Position numbers and translations under genes: made by a program. A stretch of DNA of 64,000 bases from Peredibacter sp045999315 (GTDB lineage: Bacteria > Bdellovibrionota > Bacteriovoracia > Bacteriovoracales > Bacteriovoracaceae): assembly GCF_045999315.1 (NCBI RefSeq), contig NZ_CP174607.1, positions 372,001-436,000 on the forward strand. The letters are read 5' to 3'. The notes beneath the pieces were generated by a model, which searched no databases, was not told the DNA's origin, and saw only the letters and a list, made by a program, of their open reading frames with translations. Shown piece by piece: positions 8,534 to 15,786 of this stretch (position 1 is the first letter of the stretch; each line of letters starts with the position of its first letter).

Positions 8534-8562
8534 TTGACAAATTTCGTCCAAAACAATAACTT
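8534..8562 (+). promoter_or_regulatory. Promoter of the tRNA-Lys/tRNA-Glu operon
   Basis: Consensus TTGACA (8534-8539), a 17-nt spacer and TAACTT (8557-8562), about 20 bp before the first tRNA. An A/T-rich stretch upstream (8500-8530) resembles an UP element, as is usual for stable-RNA promoters. Confidence 0.65.
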
Positions 8563-8582
8563 GTAGACCTTCGATTGAAAGT

Positions 8583-8659
8583 GGTCTCGTAGCTCAGTTG
8601 GTTAGAGCACCTCCCTTTTAAGGAGGGGGTCCTGTGTTCGAGTCACAGCGAGATCACCA
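8583..8659 (+). tRNA. tRNA-Lys (anticodon TTT)
   Basis: A full cloverleaf can be drawn. The acceptor is GGTCTCG with CGAGATC, the D arm is GCTC/GAGC, the anticodon stem is CCTCC/GGAGG with loop CTTTTAA (anticodon TTT), the T arm is CTGTG/CACAG with TTCGAGT, and the CCA is encoded. It is the first gene of a two-tRNA transcript. Confidence 0.95.
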
Positions 8660-8693
8660 TTCATCGAAAAATTACAGAGCACATTCCGGTTAC

Positions 8694-8771
8694 GCTCCCA
8701 TCGTCTAGCCCGGTCTAGGACATCGCCTTTTCACGGCGGTAACAGGGGTTCGAATCCCCTTGGGAGTACCA
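8694..8771 (+). tRNA. tRNA-Glu (anticodon TTC), island attachment site
   Basis: Acceptor GCTCCCA pairs with TGGGAGT. The anticodon loop TTTTCAC gives TTC, the T loop is GTTCGAAT, and the CCA is encoded. The 22-bp 3' end of this gene (8747-8768) is repeated exactly at 13346-13367 and in degenerate form near 10787. This marks it as the integration target of the island that follows. The gene is intact. Confidence 0.95.
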
Positions 8772-8813
8772 AATTTATAAAAAGAAAGCCTCGCATTTGC
8801 GGGGCTTTTTTTT
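8747..8813 (+). repeat. Left (native) copy of the tRNA 3'-end/terminator repeat (attL-like)
   Basis: GGTTCGAATCCCCTTGGGAG plus TA is the end of the functional tRNA-Glu. It is followed by CCAAATTTATAAAA and the terminator hairpin. Its linker differs from copies 2 and 3, which share CAAGTTTATACAA. Confidence 0.75.
8786..8813 (+). terminator. Terminator of the tRNA operon
   Basis: AAGCCTCGC (8786-8794), loop ATTT, GCGGGGCTT (8799-8807), with one T-G wobble, then a T tract to 8813. Confidence 0.85.
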
Positions 8814-8891
8814 GCCCTACCATATCTATAAATCTTTTCCTAAATGCTTAACCATTCGTGATAGTAATTCGAACAAAAAACTCTTAATTAA

Positions 8892-10565
8892 ATGAGAATT
8901 CCGATGGGTATCAGGTCCGAATTAGATAACTACCACTTTGATAGAACAGAGAAAGAAAATATTCTTTATCAAGTCCGTCGTAGTTTTAAGCACTTCTTAT
9001 CTGAAGAGACTAATTCAATTTGGCTGTTTACATTAGAGAAGTTCGCGACCACAGCTCCTTGGTCATATTGGGATCATGAAGTAATTATTTCTGCTCTGAA
9101 AATCCTTGAGAATGATCCGAAAAGGACACTTGATGCTATTGAAGCGTGGCATGTAGAGCTTTCAATCGCTTTCTCTGAACTATTCAATAAAGTAGATATC
9201 ACAAACAGTAATGAGAGTTTTGATCAAAATCGTCCTTCAGATAATTTAACAATTTCAAATCAAGTGCATCCAGAATATTTGAGATTAGTTGAGCACTTGT
9301 TTGGGAACCTCATCCCAGTTTTTTGGGGCATATGCAGAAAAAAAGGGGTCAAAGCTTCATTCAACCTAGGCCAAGGTGAAAAGTTTTTCCAAACAAATGA
9401 TCTTGCACATTTGTATTCTGGATTTGATGACCGCATACGAAATGGAATTGCTCACGGAGAAGTTCATTTTAAAGGTAACGGCATTGTATATGGAAAAACA
9501 GATACTCCTTACGTTCATTGCATTAGCTCCAATGAACTCTTGGACAAGATGGATGAACTAAGAAGAGTCATCAACGGATTAGCAATCGCAATAATTATCT
9601 TTGAGTGCAGAAATGAAAGGTTCATCAAAGAAGTAGGCAATTTTAAATGGCCAATTGGCGTATTAAATCAAGTTTTAAGACATCGCTGCGGAAGACTTAA
9701 CTTAGAGATAGTAGGTATTATTGAATCCTCTTACTCTCTTGCAGGGGAACAACTGCAAGTTAGCATACATACAGACTTGACCTCGAAGGAGACTATTATC
9801 CTTGATATTATCAACATATCTTCGAAAATTCTTGCTTTGACTCACAAGAAGTATGATCGATTCATGTTTCAGATAGATACTGATGATGTACTTCCCTCTA
9901 CCGTTTTTATCACAACTGACATTTTAAAAAAGTATTTGGAACAAGATAAACCATTGGATAAGTGTGTCGATTTTTTAGACCTTTCTATGCTTTGGCCTTC
10001 TCCATCTCATAAATTAGTTAATAAGTATAAAGTATACAACTATCTTATAAAATCAGGATGGCCAAAAGCTGCCAGAGAGATACAACTTACCTTCAAGAAA
10101 AAAAATTTGCCAAAAATCCGTGAAGTGAAAGAAAATCATGCGGGCAAGGATTTCCGTCTGGACATTACAATCACCTTAGATCCCGGCTCTTTGAGTTTAG
10201 AATTCGACGACGCGCAGGCTATATGTGAAAAAGTAGTAGCAAAATACAAATATAAACTAAGCCTAGGTAAAAAAATAAACTTACTACCAAGTTCTCGCCG
10301 ACCACGCTTTCCTAAGTATATATGGATCAAAATTTATCGTAAAAATGGGCCTATCCGCTGGCTACAACGCCGAGGATGGGACAGTGGAAACTTAATGTAT
10401 ACAGCGGAATGGAAAAGTTCATCTAACCTTCATTCAATTGCTATTAAGAAACCATATAAAACTGTGAATAGTATCGCATACCAAGATCGTCTTGATATAG
10501 AAGGATACAACCAAATTAAAGAAAATCTGGAAAAGCTTATTCAAGAAATGGTATCAAAGCCGTAA
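8892..10565 (+). CDS. HEPN-motif protein, island cargo (candidate defence RNase)
   Basis: 557 residues with no signal peptide or membrane segment. Residues 183-188 read RNGIAH inside a helical stretch (LYSGFDDRIRNGIAHGEVHF). This is the Rx4H motif of HEPN ribonucleases, which are common in abortive-infection and toxin systems. The region after residue 260 is beta-rich and basic near its end (SSRRPRFPKYIWIKIYRK), and its fold is not recognised. The layout does not match ApeA, where HEPN is C-terminal. Neither the ATG at 8892 nor the in-frame ATG at 8904 has a strong ribosome site. The gene stands alone between two tRNA-derived repeats and is AT-rich, so it was probably acquired. The RNase role is inferred from the motif only. 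Confidence 0.75.
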   Translation: MRIPMGIRSELDNYHFDRTEKENILYQVRRSFKHFLSEETNSIWLFTLEKFATTAPWSYWDHEVIISALKILENDPKRTLDAIEAWHVELSIAFSELFNKVDITNSNESFDQNRPSDNLTISNQVHPEYLRLVEHLFGNLIPVFWGICRKKGVKASFNLGQGEKFFQTNDLAHLYSGFDDRIRNGIAHGEVHFKGNGIVYGKTDTPYVHCISSNELLDKMDELRRVINGLAIAIIIFECRNERFIKEVGNFKWPIGVLNQVLRHRCGRLNLEIVGIIESSYSLAGEQLQVSIHTDLTSKETIILDIINISSKILALTHKKYDRFMFQIDTDDVLPSTVFITTDILKKYLEQDKPLDKCVDFLDLSMLWPSPSHKLVNKYKVYNYLIKSGWPKAAREIQLTFKKKNLPKIREVKENHAGKDFRLDITITLDPGSLSLEFDDAQAICEKVVAKYKYKLSLGKKINLLPSSRRPRFPKYIWIKIYRKNGPIRWLQRRGWDSGNLMYTAEWKSSSNLHSIAIKKPYKTVNSIAYQDRLDIEGYNQIKENLEKLIQEMVSKP

Positions 10566-10786
10566 TCAAGGAGTTAAAAGAAAATTTCGCGAGTCTAGAA
10601 TCAGTCGACCATATTCTATATATATTCCACCCTCAATAACTCCAAAATTCCTTGTAATAGTTATTATCAATTTGAAAATCACGCGAAATATCAAAAAATC
10701 AACTCCCGCACAAGAACGTTTTATGTCCCGATATGATTCATTTAAACATTAAGCCAATCTTTGATGGCTGAATTAATGAACTAGCA

Positions 10787-10856
10787 GTTCGAAACTCCAC
10801 GACTTGGGAGTATCAAGTTTATACAAAGAAAGCCTCGCATTGCGGGGCTTTCTTTT
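10787..10856 (+). repeat. Degenerate middle copy of the tRNA 3'-end/terminator repeat
   Basis: GTTCGAA at 10787-10793 and CTTGGGAGTA at 10803-10812 match the T-loop and acceptor parts of tRNA-Glu, but the T-arm between them is disrupted. CAAGTTTATACAA (10814-10826) is identical to copy 3. A terminator with an 11-bp stem (10828-10838 with 10842-10852, one wobble) and a T tract follows. The rest of the 489-bp gap between genes (10566-11054) shows only this repeat and the hairpin at 11010. Confidence 0.65.
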
Positions 10857-11009
10857 ACCCGATTTTCTCGTTTTTAAAATACTTTTGTAGATCCCATGGG
10901 TCCAAGAGACCTAGGGATTGATGTATAAACTGGATTAGTTACGACTCACGAGATGGGCCAAAAAAAGGAACAACTCTTAGTTAATTTTAAAATTATTTTT
11001 TACTTACAC

Positions 11010-11045
11010 AATGGGTGGTGAATTCGAAGCACCCATTACTTTTTG
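11010..11045 (+). terminator. Terminator-like hairpin downstream of the ATPase operon
   Basis: AATGGGTG (11010-11017) pairs with CACCCATT (11030-11037), with TTTTT a few bases on. The T tract is on the plus strand. On the minus strand the same hairpin lies 18 bp past the operon stop but lacks a T run. Confidence 0.4.
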
Positions 11046-11054
11046 ATTCTACAT

Positions 11055-11765
11055 TCAGAGCATCTTTATAAAATCATCTACAAAAACTTTAAAGTATTTG
11101 TCGACATCATACAAAGCTTGAATTGGAAAAGAAGTCGAAAGTAACTCTTCGTTAAAGGTATCCTTCCTCGCCTGTGAAGTCGAAGTTTTTTTTAGTGCTT
11201 CCCCCAATACAGACATCTTCTTCTCTTCAAAGTTTCCATGAGGTGTTGCAATGATAGGATTTATAACTTCGTCTAATTTATATCTAGTAGAGATCTTTTT
11301 AAACTCGTCTTTGTTAAAATATGACCAAGACTCAATATTCCAACAAGGCGACAAAAGAATAATTCTTCCCAAAGAATAGGTTAGGCATTTCTCGATCTCT
11401 TGAGGATTAATGTCAGGGTCACCATCCTTTAAAAGGAATTCTAGCTTTTCTTTTATCTTTTGCACTAATCGATCAAAAAAGGTTTTATTGGACAAATAAT
11501 TTTCATCTGTAACAGATTTATAATTAGACCATTTCGTATCAGCATCGGAATATATAATGATTGCTTCATCTACAAGTAAAGCTTTAGCAGCGTCCATCGC
11601 CGCTAAATCCATTGATTGACGCTCCTTCCACTTATTCCCAAAGTATCGGTTTTCTTGTGTGATCAAAACATCTTTACCGTAAAACTTTGCAATTTCTGTT
11701 AATAGGTTTTCGATACCATCTCTAGTGCCTTTAAACCTATCCTCATTAAAAATTGTAACTATCAT
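11055..11765 (-). CDS. ATPase-coupled effector candidate (possible TOPRIM/RloB-like)
   Basis: 236 residues, no signal peptide. The ATG at 11765 lies 2 nt after the ATPase stop; a TTG at 11774 would add three residues. Visible features are MIVTIFNEDR with E8, then a hydrophobic strand and an Asp pair in IIIYSDADTKW (D74, D76), and later LLSPCWNIESWSYFN. An early acidic residue followed by DxD is the arrangement of TOPRIM nucleases, and the PC-x-x-E-x-W segment recalls RloB proteins. I could not confirm either family by eye. Tight coupling to an ABC-type ATPase in a tRNA island suggests the effector half of a two-gene defence unit. Confidence 0.65.
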   Translation of the reverse strand: MIVTIFNEDRFKGTRDGIENLLTEIAKFYGKDVLITQENRYFGNKWKERQSMDLAAMDAAKALLVDEAIIIYSDADTKWSNYKSVTDENYLSNKTFFDRLVQKIKEKLEFLLKDGDPDINPQEIEKCLTYSLGRIILLSPCWNIESWSYFNKDEFKKISTRYKLDEVINPIIATPHGNFEEKKMSVLGEALKKTSTSQARKDTFNEELLSTSFPIQALYDVDKYFKVFVDDFIKML

Positions 11766-11767
11766 TA

Positions 11768-13168
11768 CTACCAAATCTTATATTTCGTAAGTAATTTAGA
11801 AAAATCTGTTTCACGTTTTAAAGCAAGAGCAATATGGGACTTAAGTTTTGGGTCAATCTCATCTACCGAGAACATTGAATTTTTCTCATCTCTCGATCTG
11901 CATACATGTACAGAATGAGAATCCGTAAAATCTTCTGACTCCAAAAGTGAAAGTAAATTATTTAAAACGAATGGATTGTGGGTTGAGATAAAAAGCTGCT
12001 TCGAACTTTCATTCATAATATGAGATATCCACTCTGGATGTAGTCCATTCTCTATTTCATCAACAAGAAAATAATATTTTGATATTAGATTGATCATCAA
12101 GCAGTAAGACAAGAAACGACTCTCCCCCTCTGTCAATGCATTAAACAAGGGCCTAACATCTCCTTTCCTGTCTTCAATTAGTATTTGAAGATTCATTTTA
12201 AACAAGAATGAGGGCGCATCGTATTCTTTTAACTCTGTAACATTCCCGGACAGAAGTTGAAATTTTATACGTCTAAATCTTCCAGAGCTTAAAAAATAGT
12301 CCACATGCTCAATCCTGCAGAAAGACTCTGAAACATCATGAATTATCTTTTCGAGGTCAATATCTTTGAATATATCTTTGTTATAAAGCTTTTGAATAAA
12401 GAAATGGCTAAAGAACTCTACAAATAGCGGGCGCGGCGCAAATCCTTCAGCTATTTGAAATCCAGTATTCTGAGTCATATATTGGATTTCAGCTGTAAAA
12501 AAATCTTTCAAGTAATCTATTGAAAAATTAAAATTTCCAGGCAGAGCATTCCTTCCACCTTCATATGAATAGAAAGCACTTTGATAATTAATGCTTGGAA
12601 CACTAAATCTAGGAATGATTTGGACGAAAAAAGTTAAAAAATTATTTTTTGAATTGTCTTTTACTGCTTTATATTTGGTCTCATTTAAATAAACAACTGC
12701 AAGATCTTGTTGGAAATTAAGTCTACTTAAATTTTTCAAACTCACTGATTCTACTGGAATAGTAATCTCTTCTAGATCGAATGCATGAAACTGGATTTGA
12801 TGCTGATTATTATCTCTGAAATACGTAAATATTAATTCCTTTCCCTTTATTAATTCTACTCTTATTTGAAAGCTTCTTTTTTCTTCCGAATTTAAAAGCA
12901 TAGGCTCAGATATAACGGTGTAGGCAATCTCATATTCAACGTCATCGTAAACTGTAACAATCGAGTAAGAGACATCTATACCGTTGGTAAGATCAAGTTT
13001 CTCAAATTCACTACTTAAAAGAGGATTTAAAACCTTGTTTAAGAAAAAAGTTTTACCTGCACCATTTCTTCCAATAAATAGATTGATATTTTTATCAAAC
13101 TCTATCTTGGAGTTTTTATAATAAGCATACCTTCTAATGTCTAAACTTTTTAAATAATTGCGCTTCAA
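11768..13168 (-). CDS. AAA/ABC-type ATPase of a two-gene defence-like unit
   Basis: 466 residues. Walker A is GRNGAGKT at residues 33-40, after the RecF/OLD-type opening LKSLDIRRYAYYKNSKIEF. The signature-like LTEGE is at 345-349, Walker B YFLVDE at 366-371, and the switch His H397 in ISTHNPF. This is the compact AAA_15/AAA_21 arrangement found in OLD, Gabija, Septu, PARIS and retron-associated ATPases. No nuclease domain is fused, so any effector activity must lie in the 11055 gene. The start is TTG at 13168 with AGAGG 6 nt upstream. The closest known system cannot be settled without a search. Confidence 0.88.
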   Translation of the reverse strand: MKRNYLKSLDIRRYAYYKNSKIEFDKNINLFIGRNGAGKTFFLNKVLNPLLSSEFEKLDLTNGIDVSYSIVTVYDDVEYEIAYTVISEPMLLNSEEKRSFQIRVELIKGKELIFTYFRDNNQHQIQFHAFDLEEITIPVESVSLKNLSRLNFQQDLAVVYLNETKYKAVKDNSKNNFLTFFVQIIPRFSVPSINYQSAFYSYEGGRNALPGNFNFSIDYLKDFFTAEIQYMTQNTGFQIAEGFAPRPLFVEFFSHFFIQKLYNKDIFKDIDLEKIIHDVSESFCRIEHVDYFLSSGRFRRIKFQLLSGNVTELKEYDAPSFLFKMNLQILIEDRKGDVRPLFNALTEGESRFLSYCLMINLISKYYFLVDEIENGLHPEWISHIMNESSKQLFISTHNPFVLNNLLSLLESEDFTDSHSVHVCRSRDEKNSMFSVDEIDPKLKSHIALALKRETDFSKLLTKYKIW

Positions 13169-13345
13169 AGAAAACCTCTGTTTAACCTATTTTACTACAT
13201 TTTCAGACAAATCACATTGTAACAACATAAAGTGCACAGCACCATCTCTCCCCTCTCATTAAACCAATTGCGCACCGAGCCATCACTTTCAATTGACCCA
13301 TATTTTTATGCTTTCAGTAAATCATGCTTACGAGTGTATACAAGT

Positions 13346-13409
13346 GGTTCGAATCCCCTTGGGAGTAACAAGTTTATACAAGAAAAGCCTCGCATTTGCG
13401 GGGCTTTTC
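13346..13409 (+). repeat. Right copy of the tRNA 3'-end/terminator repeat (attR-like)
   Basis: 22 bp identical to the end of tRNA-Glu (13346-13367), then CAAGTTTATACAA and a 12-bp terminator stem GAAAAGCCTCGC / GCGGGGCTTTTC (13382-13409). It probably ended the original tRNA operon before insertion. The 335-bp gap 13169-13503 otherwise shows nothing convincing. Confidence 0.75.
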
Positions 13410-13503
13410 TTTATTGCCTAATTTTCGAACTCGAATTTAATTTTACATTCACCATCAAATTTGATCTTTTTGGAGAAAATTTCATTCACTCAAAAGGTCC
13501 TCC

Positions 13504-14100
13504 GTGAATTTATCTATTTTCTCAGTGCTGATGATTTCTTTGCTGGTCACTGCATGCGGCAAGTCCTCTAGCTCCAATAAGACAACGACCTCAATCAAGA
13601 CCATCAATGGGCTTTCTACTTCTGCCATGGACGGGAAACTCTATGAGGCCAAGTGTGTTCCGCTTGAGAACGAAAAGGAGCTGAAGGCCGACCATCAGTT
13701 TAGAATTTATAAAGAAGCAGGTCTGACTCACTTTGAATGGTCAGTGTGGTTCATGACGAAAAACTGTCAAACAGCGATTTTGGAAATGAACCTTAAGGGT
13801 TATGGCATTTTCACTGACAGCACCTTTAAACAGCTTAATAACACCCTTAAAAACGCAGTGGTCATGCCTCTGCAGTATGCGGCCACCACCGAGTTTAATA
13901 AAAATCGATTTTGCGGCCTCGGCGACTGGAAAACTTATGACTGGAAAGACATCCTTTATAGTGATTGCATGAAAAGGGATGATGGCACCCTCTTCTTTGA
14001 TCAACAAGGAAGTGAATTTGTTCTTTATAATTGTAATGAGAATGAGGAACTAAACGAAAAATGCACTCGGGTACGACTAAAGCCGATAAAAATGAAATAA
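13504..14100 (+). CDS. Lipoprotein, hypothetical
   Basis: 198 residues with a clear lipobox (ISLLVTAC, Cys at about 18) and a Ser/Thr-rich linker (GKSSSSNKTTTS), so it is predicted to be anchored in the outer membrane. The mature domain has five Cys and no recognised family. It starts at GTG 13504 with AAAGG upstream, and is followed at once by a terminator. It lies just outside the tRNA island and uses codons like the core genome. Confidence 0.75.
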   Translation: MNLSIFSVLMISLLVTACGKSSSSNKTTTSIKTINGLSTSAMDGKLYEAKCVPLENEKELKADHQFRIYKEAGLTHFEWSVWFMTKNCQTAILEMNLKGYGIFTDSTFKQLNNTLKNAVVMPLQYAATTEFNKNRFCGLGDWKTYDWKDILYSDCMKRDDGTLFFDQQGSEFVLYNCNENEELNEKCTRVRLKPIKMK

Positions 14101-14102
14101 TG

Positions 14103-14130
14103 AAAGGCCCTGCGATTGTGGGGCCTTTTT
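14103..14130 (+). terminator. Terminator of the 13504 lipoprotein gene
   Basis: AAAGGCCC and GGGCCTTT (14121-14128) around a 10-nt loop, then T residues. Confidence 0.75.
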
Positions 14131-14257
14131 ATATCTACCGCCGCCAACTATTTATCATTATTCCAACTTATTGGCACAAATGTTGTTATATTAGCACGAC
14201 CAACGCTAAATGATCGGACAACATTAACTTTAAGGACCACATAGGTCGGGAGATGAT

Positions 14258-15667
14258 ATGAAATCCGGTCATAATCAAACATTAGACGCAAGTTGGGGGG
14301 CCCTTTTCACGGGAACCAATTTTGGTCGATCACTCATTTTAGCAGGCGGAGTTTCCCTCCATGCTATCTTCATTTACGTCGTTGCTACTATTCTTCCATC
14401 TGTCATCGCTGACATTGGTGGAGTTGCCTTTTACGCTTGGGCGACAACCTTTTTTATGGTTGGCTCTATTGTTGCCGCCGCTGGGGCCCCGTTGGTTTCA
14501 ATGAGACTAGGACCTAAGAAGGCCTATCGTCTGGCCCTGGCCGTTTTCTCTCTTGGAAGTGTCCTCTGTGCAATCACTCCGTCGATTCATATTTTGATCT
14601 TCGGAAGACTATTACAAGGAATTGGAGGAGGACTTCTCACTGCTCTTGCCTACACAACCATTCGCCAAATTTTTCCTGAGTACCTTCACGCTCGAGCGAT
14701 TGCGATGATCTCAGGAGTATGGGGAGTGGCCGCTCTTTCAGGTCCTCTGATTGGTGGGTTATTCGTTGAATTCAGTTCTTGGAGGGCTTCGTTTTGGACG
14801 GCCCTAATTCTTTGCGCCTTGTTTGCTGTATTATCTGAAAAATTTCTTCCGATAAACTCAAGTCAGCCTACGTCCTCTACAAAAACACCTTTTGGACGTC
14901 TCGCCCTACTCGCTTTCGCCGCCCTTTCAGTATCAGCAGGAAGCGTCCCAGGAACATTGAGTGCTTCCATCATTGGCGTAGTCATCGCTTTAATTTTGCT
15001 TACCATGCTGTTTAAACTTGATAATCGCTCAAGCAATCGTCTTCTGCCTCACGGTGCCTTTAACCCTAAATATAATTTAGGCTCAGTCTCGGCAACAATG
15101 GCACTACTTACGGCCGGTACGAGTTGTTTTGCTTTTCTTCCCTATATTCTGAAAGTCTCCTTCGGTATTACTCCAATCGTGGCCGGCTACATTATCGCCA
15201 CAGAGGCGCTGGCGTGGACTTTAACCGCGCTTTTCACAGCATCAGTTAGCGAAGCCCAGGCAAAAAAACTCATGCTTTTTAGCCCGATTATCATGATTGT
15301 AGGAATGATCGGACTTACACTCAGCCTTGGCACAACTTCAATTCCGCTTATTGCTATTTCAGTCGCAATTGTGGGTTGTGGAATTGGCGCAGGTTGGGCC
15401 CATCTAGGAACACATATGATTTCTATTGCGCCAAAAGAAGAACAAGATGTGGCGGCAGCTTTTATTTCGACCACTCAGCTTATTTCCACGGCCTTCGGAT
15501 CCGCCATTGCCGGAGTGATTGTAAATCTTGGTGGTCTATCAACAACCACTGACTCAGGACAAGTTTTACAAATCGGAATTTACTTATTGGGAGCATTCAG
15601 TGTTCTTCCTGCCCTTGGAGTAATGACAGCATTAAGAACACGTTATCAAATTCAAACTTCACTATAA
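14258..15667 (+). CDS. MFS drug-efflux-type transporter (DHA2-like)
   Basis: 469 residues with many hydrophobic helices, consistent with 14 segments. MFS hallmarks are YVVATILPSVIADIGG in helix 1, MRLGPKKAYRLAL as the loop 2-3 motif, GRLLQGIGGGLLTAL in helix 4, and GPLIGGLFVEFSSWRASFW, the antiporter motif C typical of proton-driven exporters. The substrate cannot be predicted. It is a single gene, ended by a strong terminator. Confidence 0.88.
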   Translation: MKSGHNQTLDASWGALFTGTNFGRSLILAGGVSLHAIFIYVVATILPSVIADIGGVAFYAWATTFFMVGSIVAAAGAPLVSMRLGPKKAYRLALAVFSLGSVLCAITPSIHILIFGRLLQGIGGGLLTALAYTTIRQIFPEYLHARAIAMISGVWGVAALSGPLIGGLFVEFSSWRASFWTALILCALFAVLSEKFLPINSSQPTSSTKTPFGRLALLAFAALSVSAGSVPGTLSASIIGVVIALILLTMLFKLDNRSSNRLLPHGAFNPKYNLGSVSATMALLTAGTSCFAFLPYILKVSFGITPIVAGYIIATEALAWTLTALFTASVSEAQAKKLMLFSPIIMIVGMIGLTLSLGTTSIPLIAISVAIVGCGIGAGWAHLGTHMISIAPKEEQDVAAAFISTTQLISTAFGSAIAGVIVNLGGLSTTTDSGQVLQIGIYLLGAFSVLPALGVMTALRTRYQIQTSL

Positions 15668-15674
15668 AGTTACC

Positions 15675-15702
15675 AGGCCCTGCACTAGCAGGGCCTTTTT
15701 TT
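15675..15702 (+). terminator. Terminator of the MFS gene
   Basis: Perfect 9-bp stem AGGCCCTGC / GCAGGGCCT with ACTA loop and seven T. Confidence 0.92.
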
Positions 15703-15786
15703 CTCAAAACCTGATCCGCATCAGAAAGTGAATTTCAAAGTGTCCGAGAAGCTCTTCGTGTGATCTTCAGATTCGGAGCCTAACTC

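Larger units (their letters stand above)
8747..13367. mobile_element. Integrase-less genomic island at tRNA-Glu with two cargo modules
   Basis: The 22-bp tRNA-Glu 3' end at 8747-8768 recurs identically at 13346-13367. Both copies, and a degenerate middle copy, are followed by the same terminator hairpin (arms GCCTCGC / GCGGGGC). This is the footprint of site-specific recombination at a tRNA gene. The left module (8772 to about 10786) carries one HEPN-like gene. The right module (10857-13345) carries an ATPase and its partner. The interior is visibly more AT-rich and uses TTG starts. No integrase, recombinase or transposase is encoded, so movement would have needed an enzyme supplied in trans or since lost. 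Confidence 0.7.

Noticed and set aside
8772..13345. Prophage
   Set aside because: No integrase, portal, terminase, capsid or lysis genes. Only three cargo genes are present.
10780..13420. Possible CRISPR array from the repeated GCCTCGC hairpins
   Set aside because: Only three copies, kilobases apart, each attached to a tRNA end. There is no spacer periodicity and there are no cas genes.
13232..13507. 91-codon plus-strand ORF across the right att-like repeat
   Set aside because: It runs through the tRNA remnant and the terminator hairpin, so it cannot be a normal gene.
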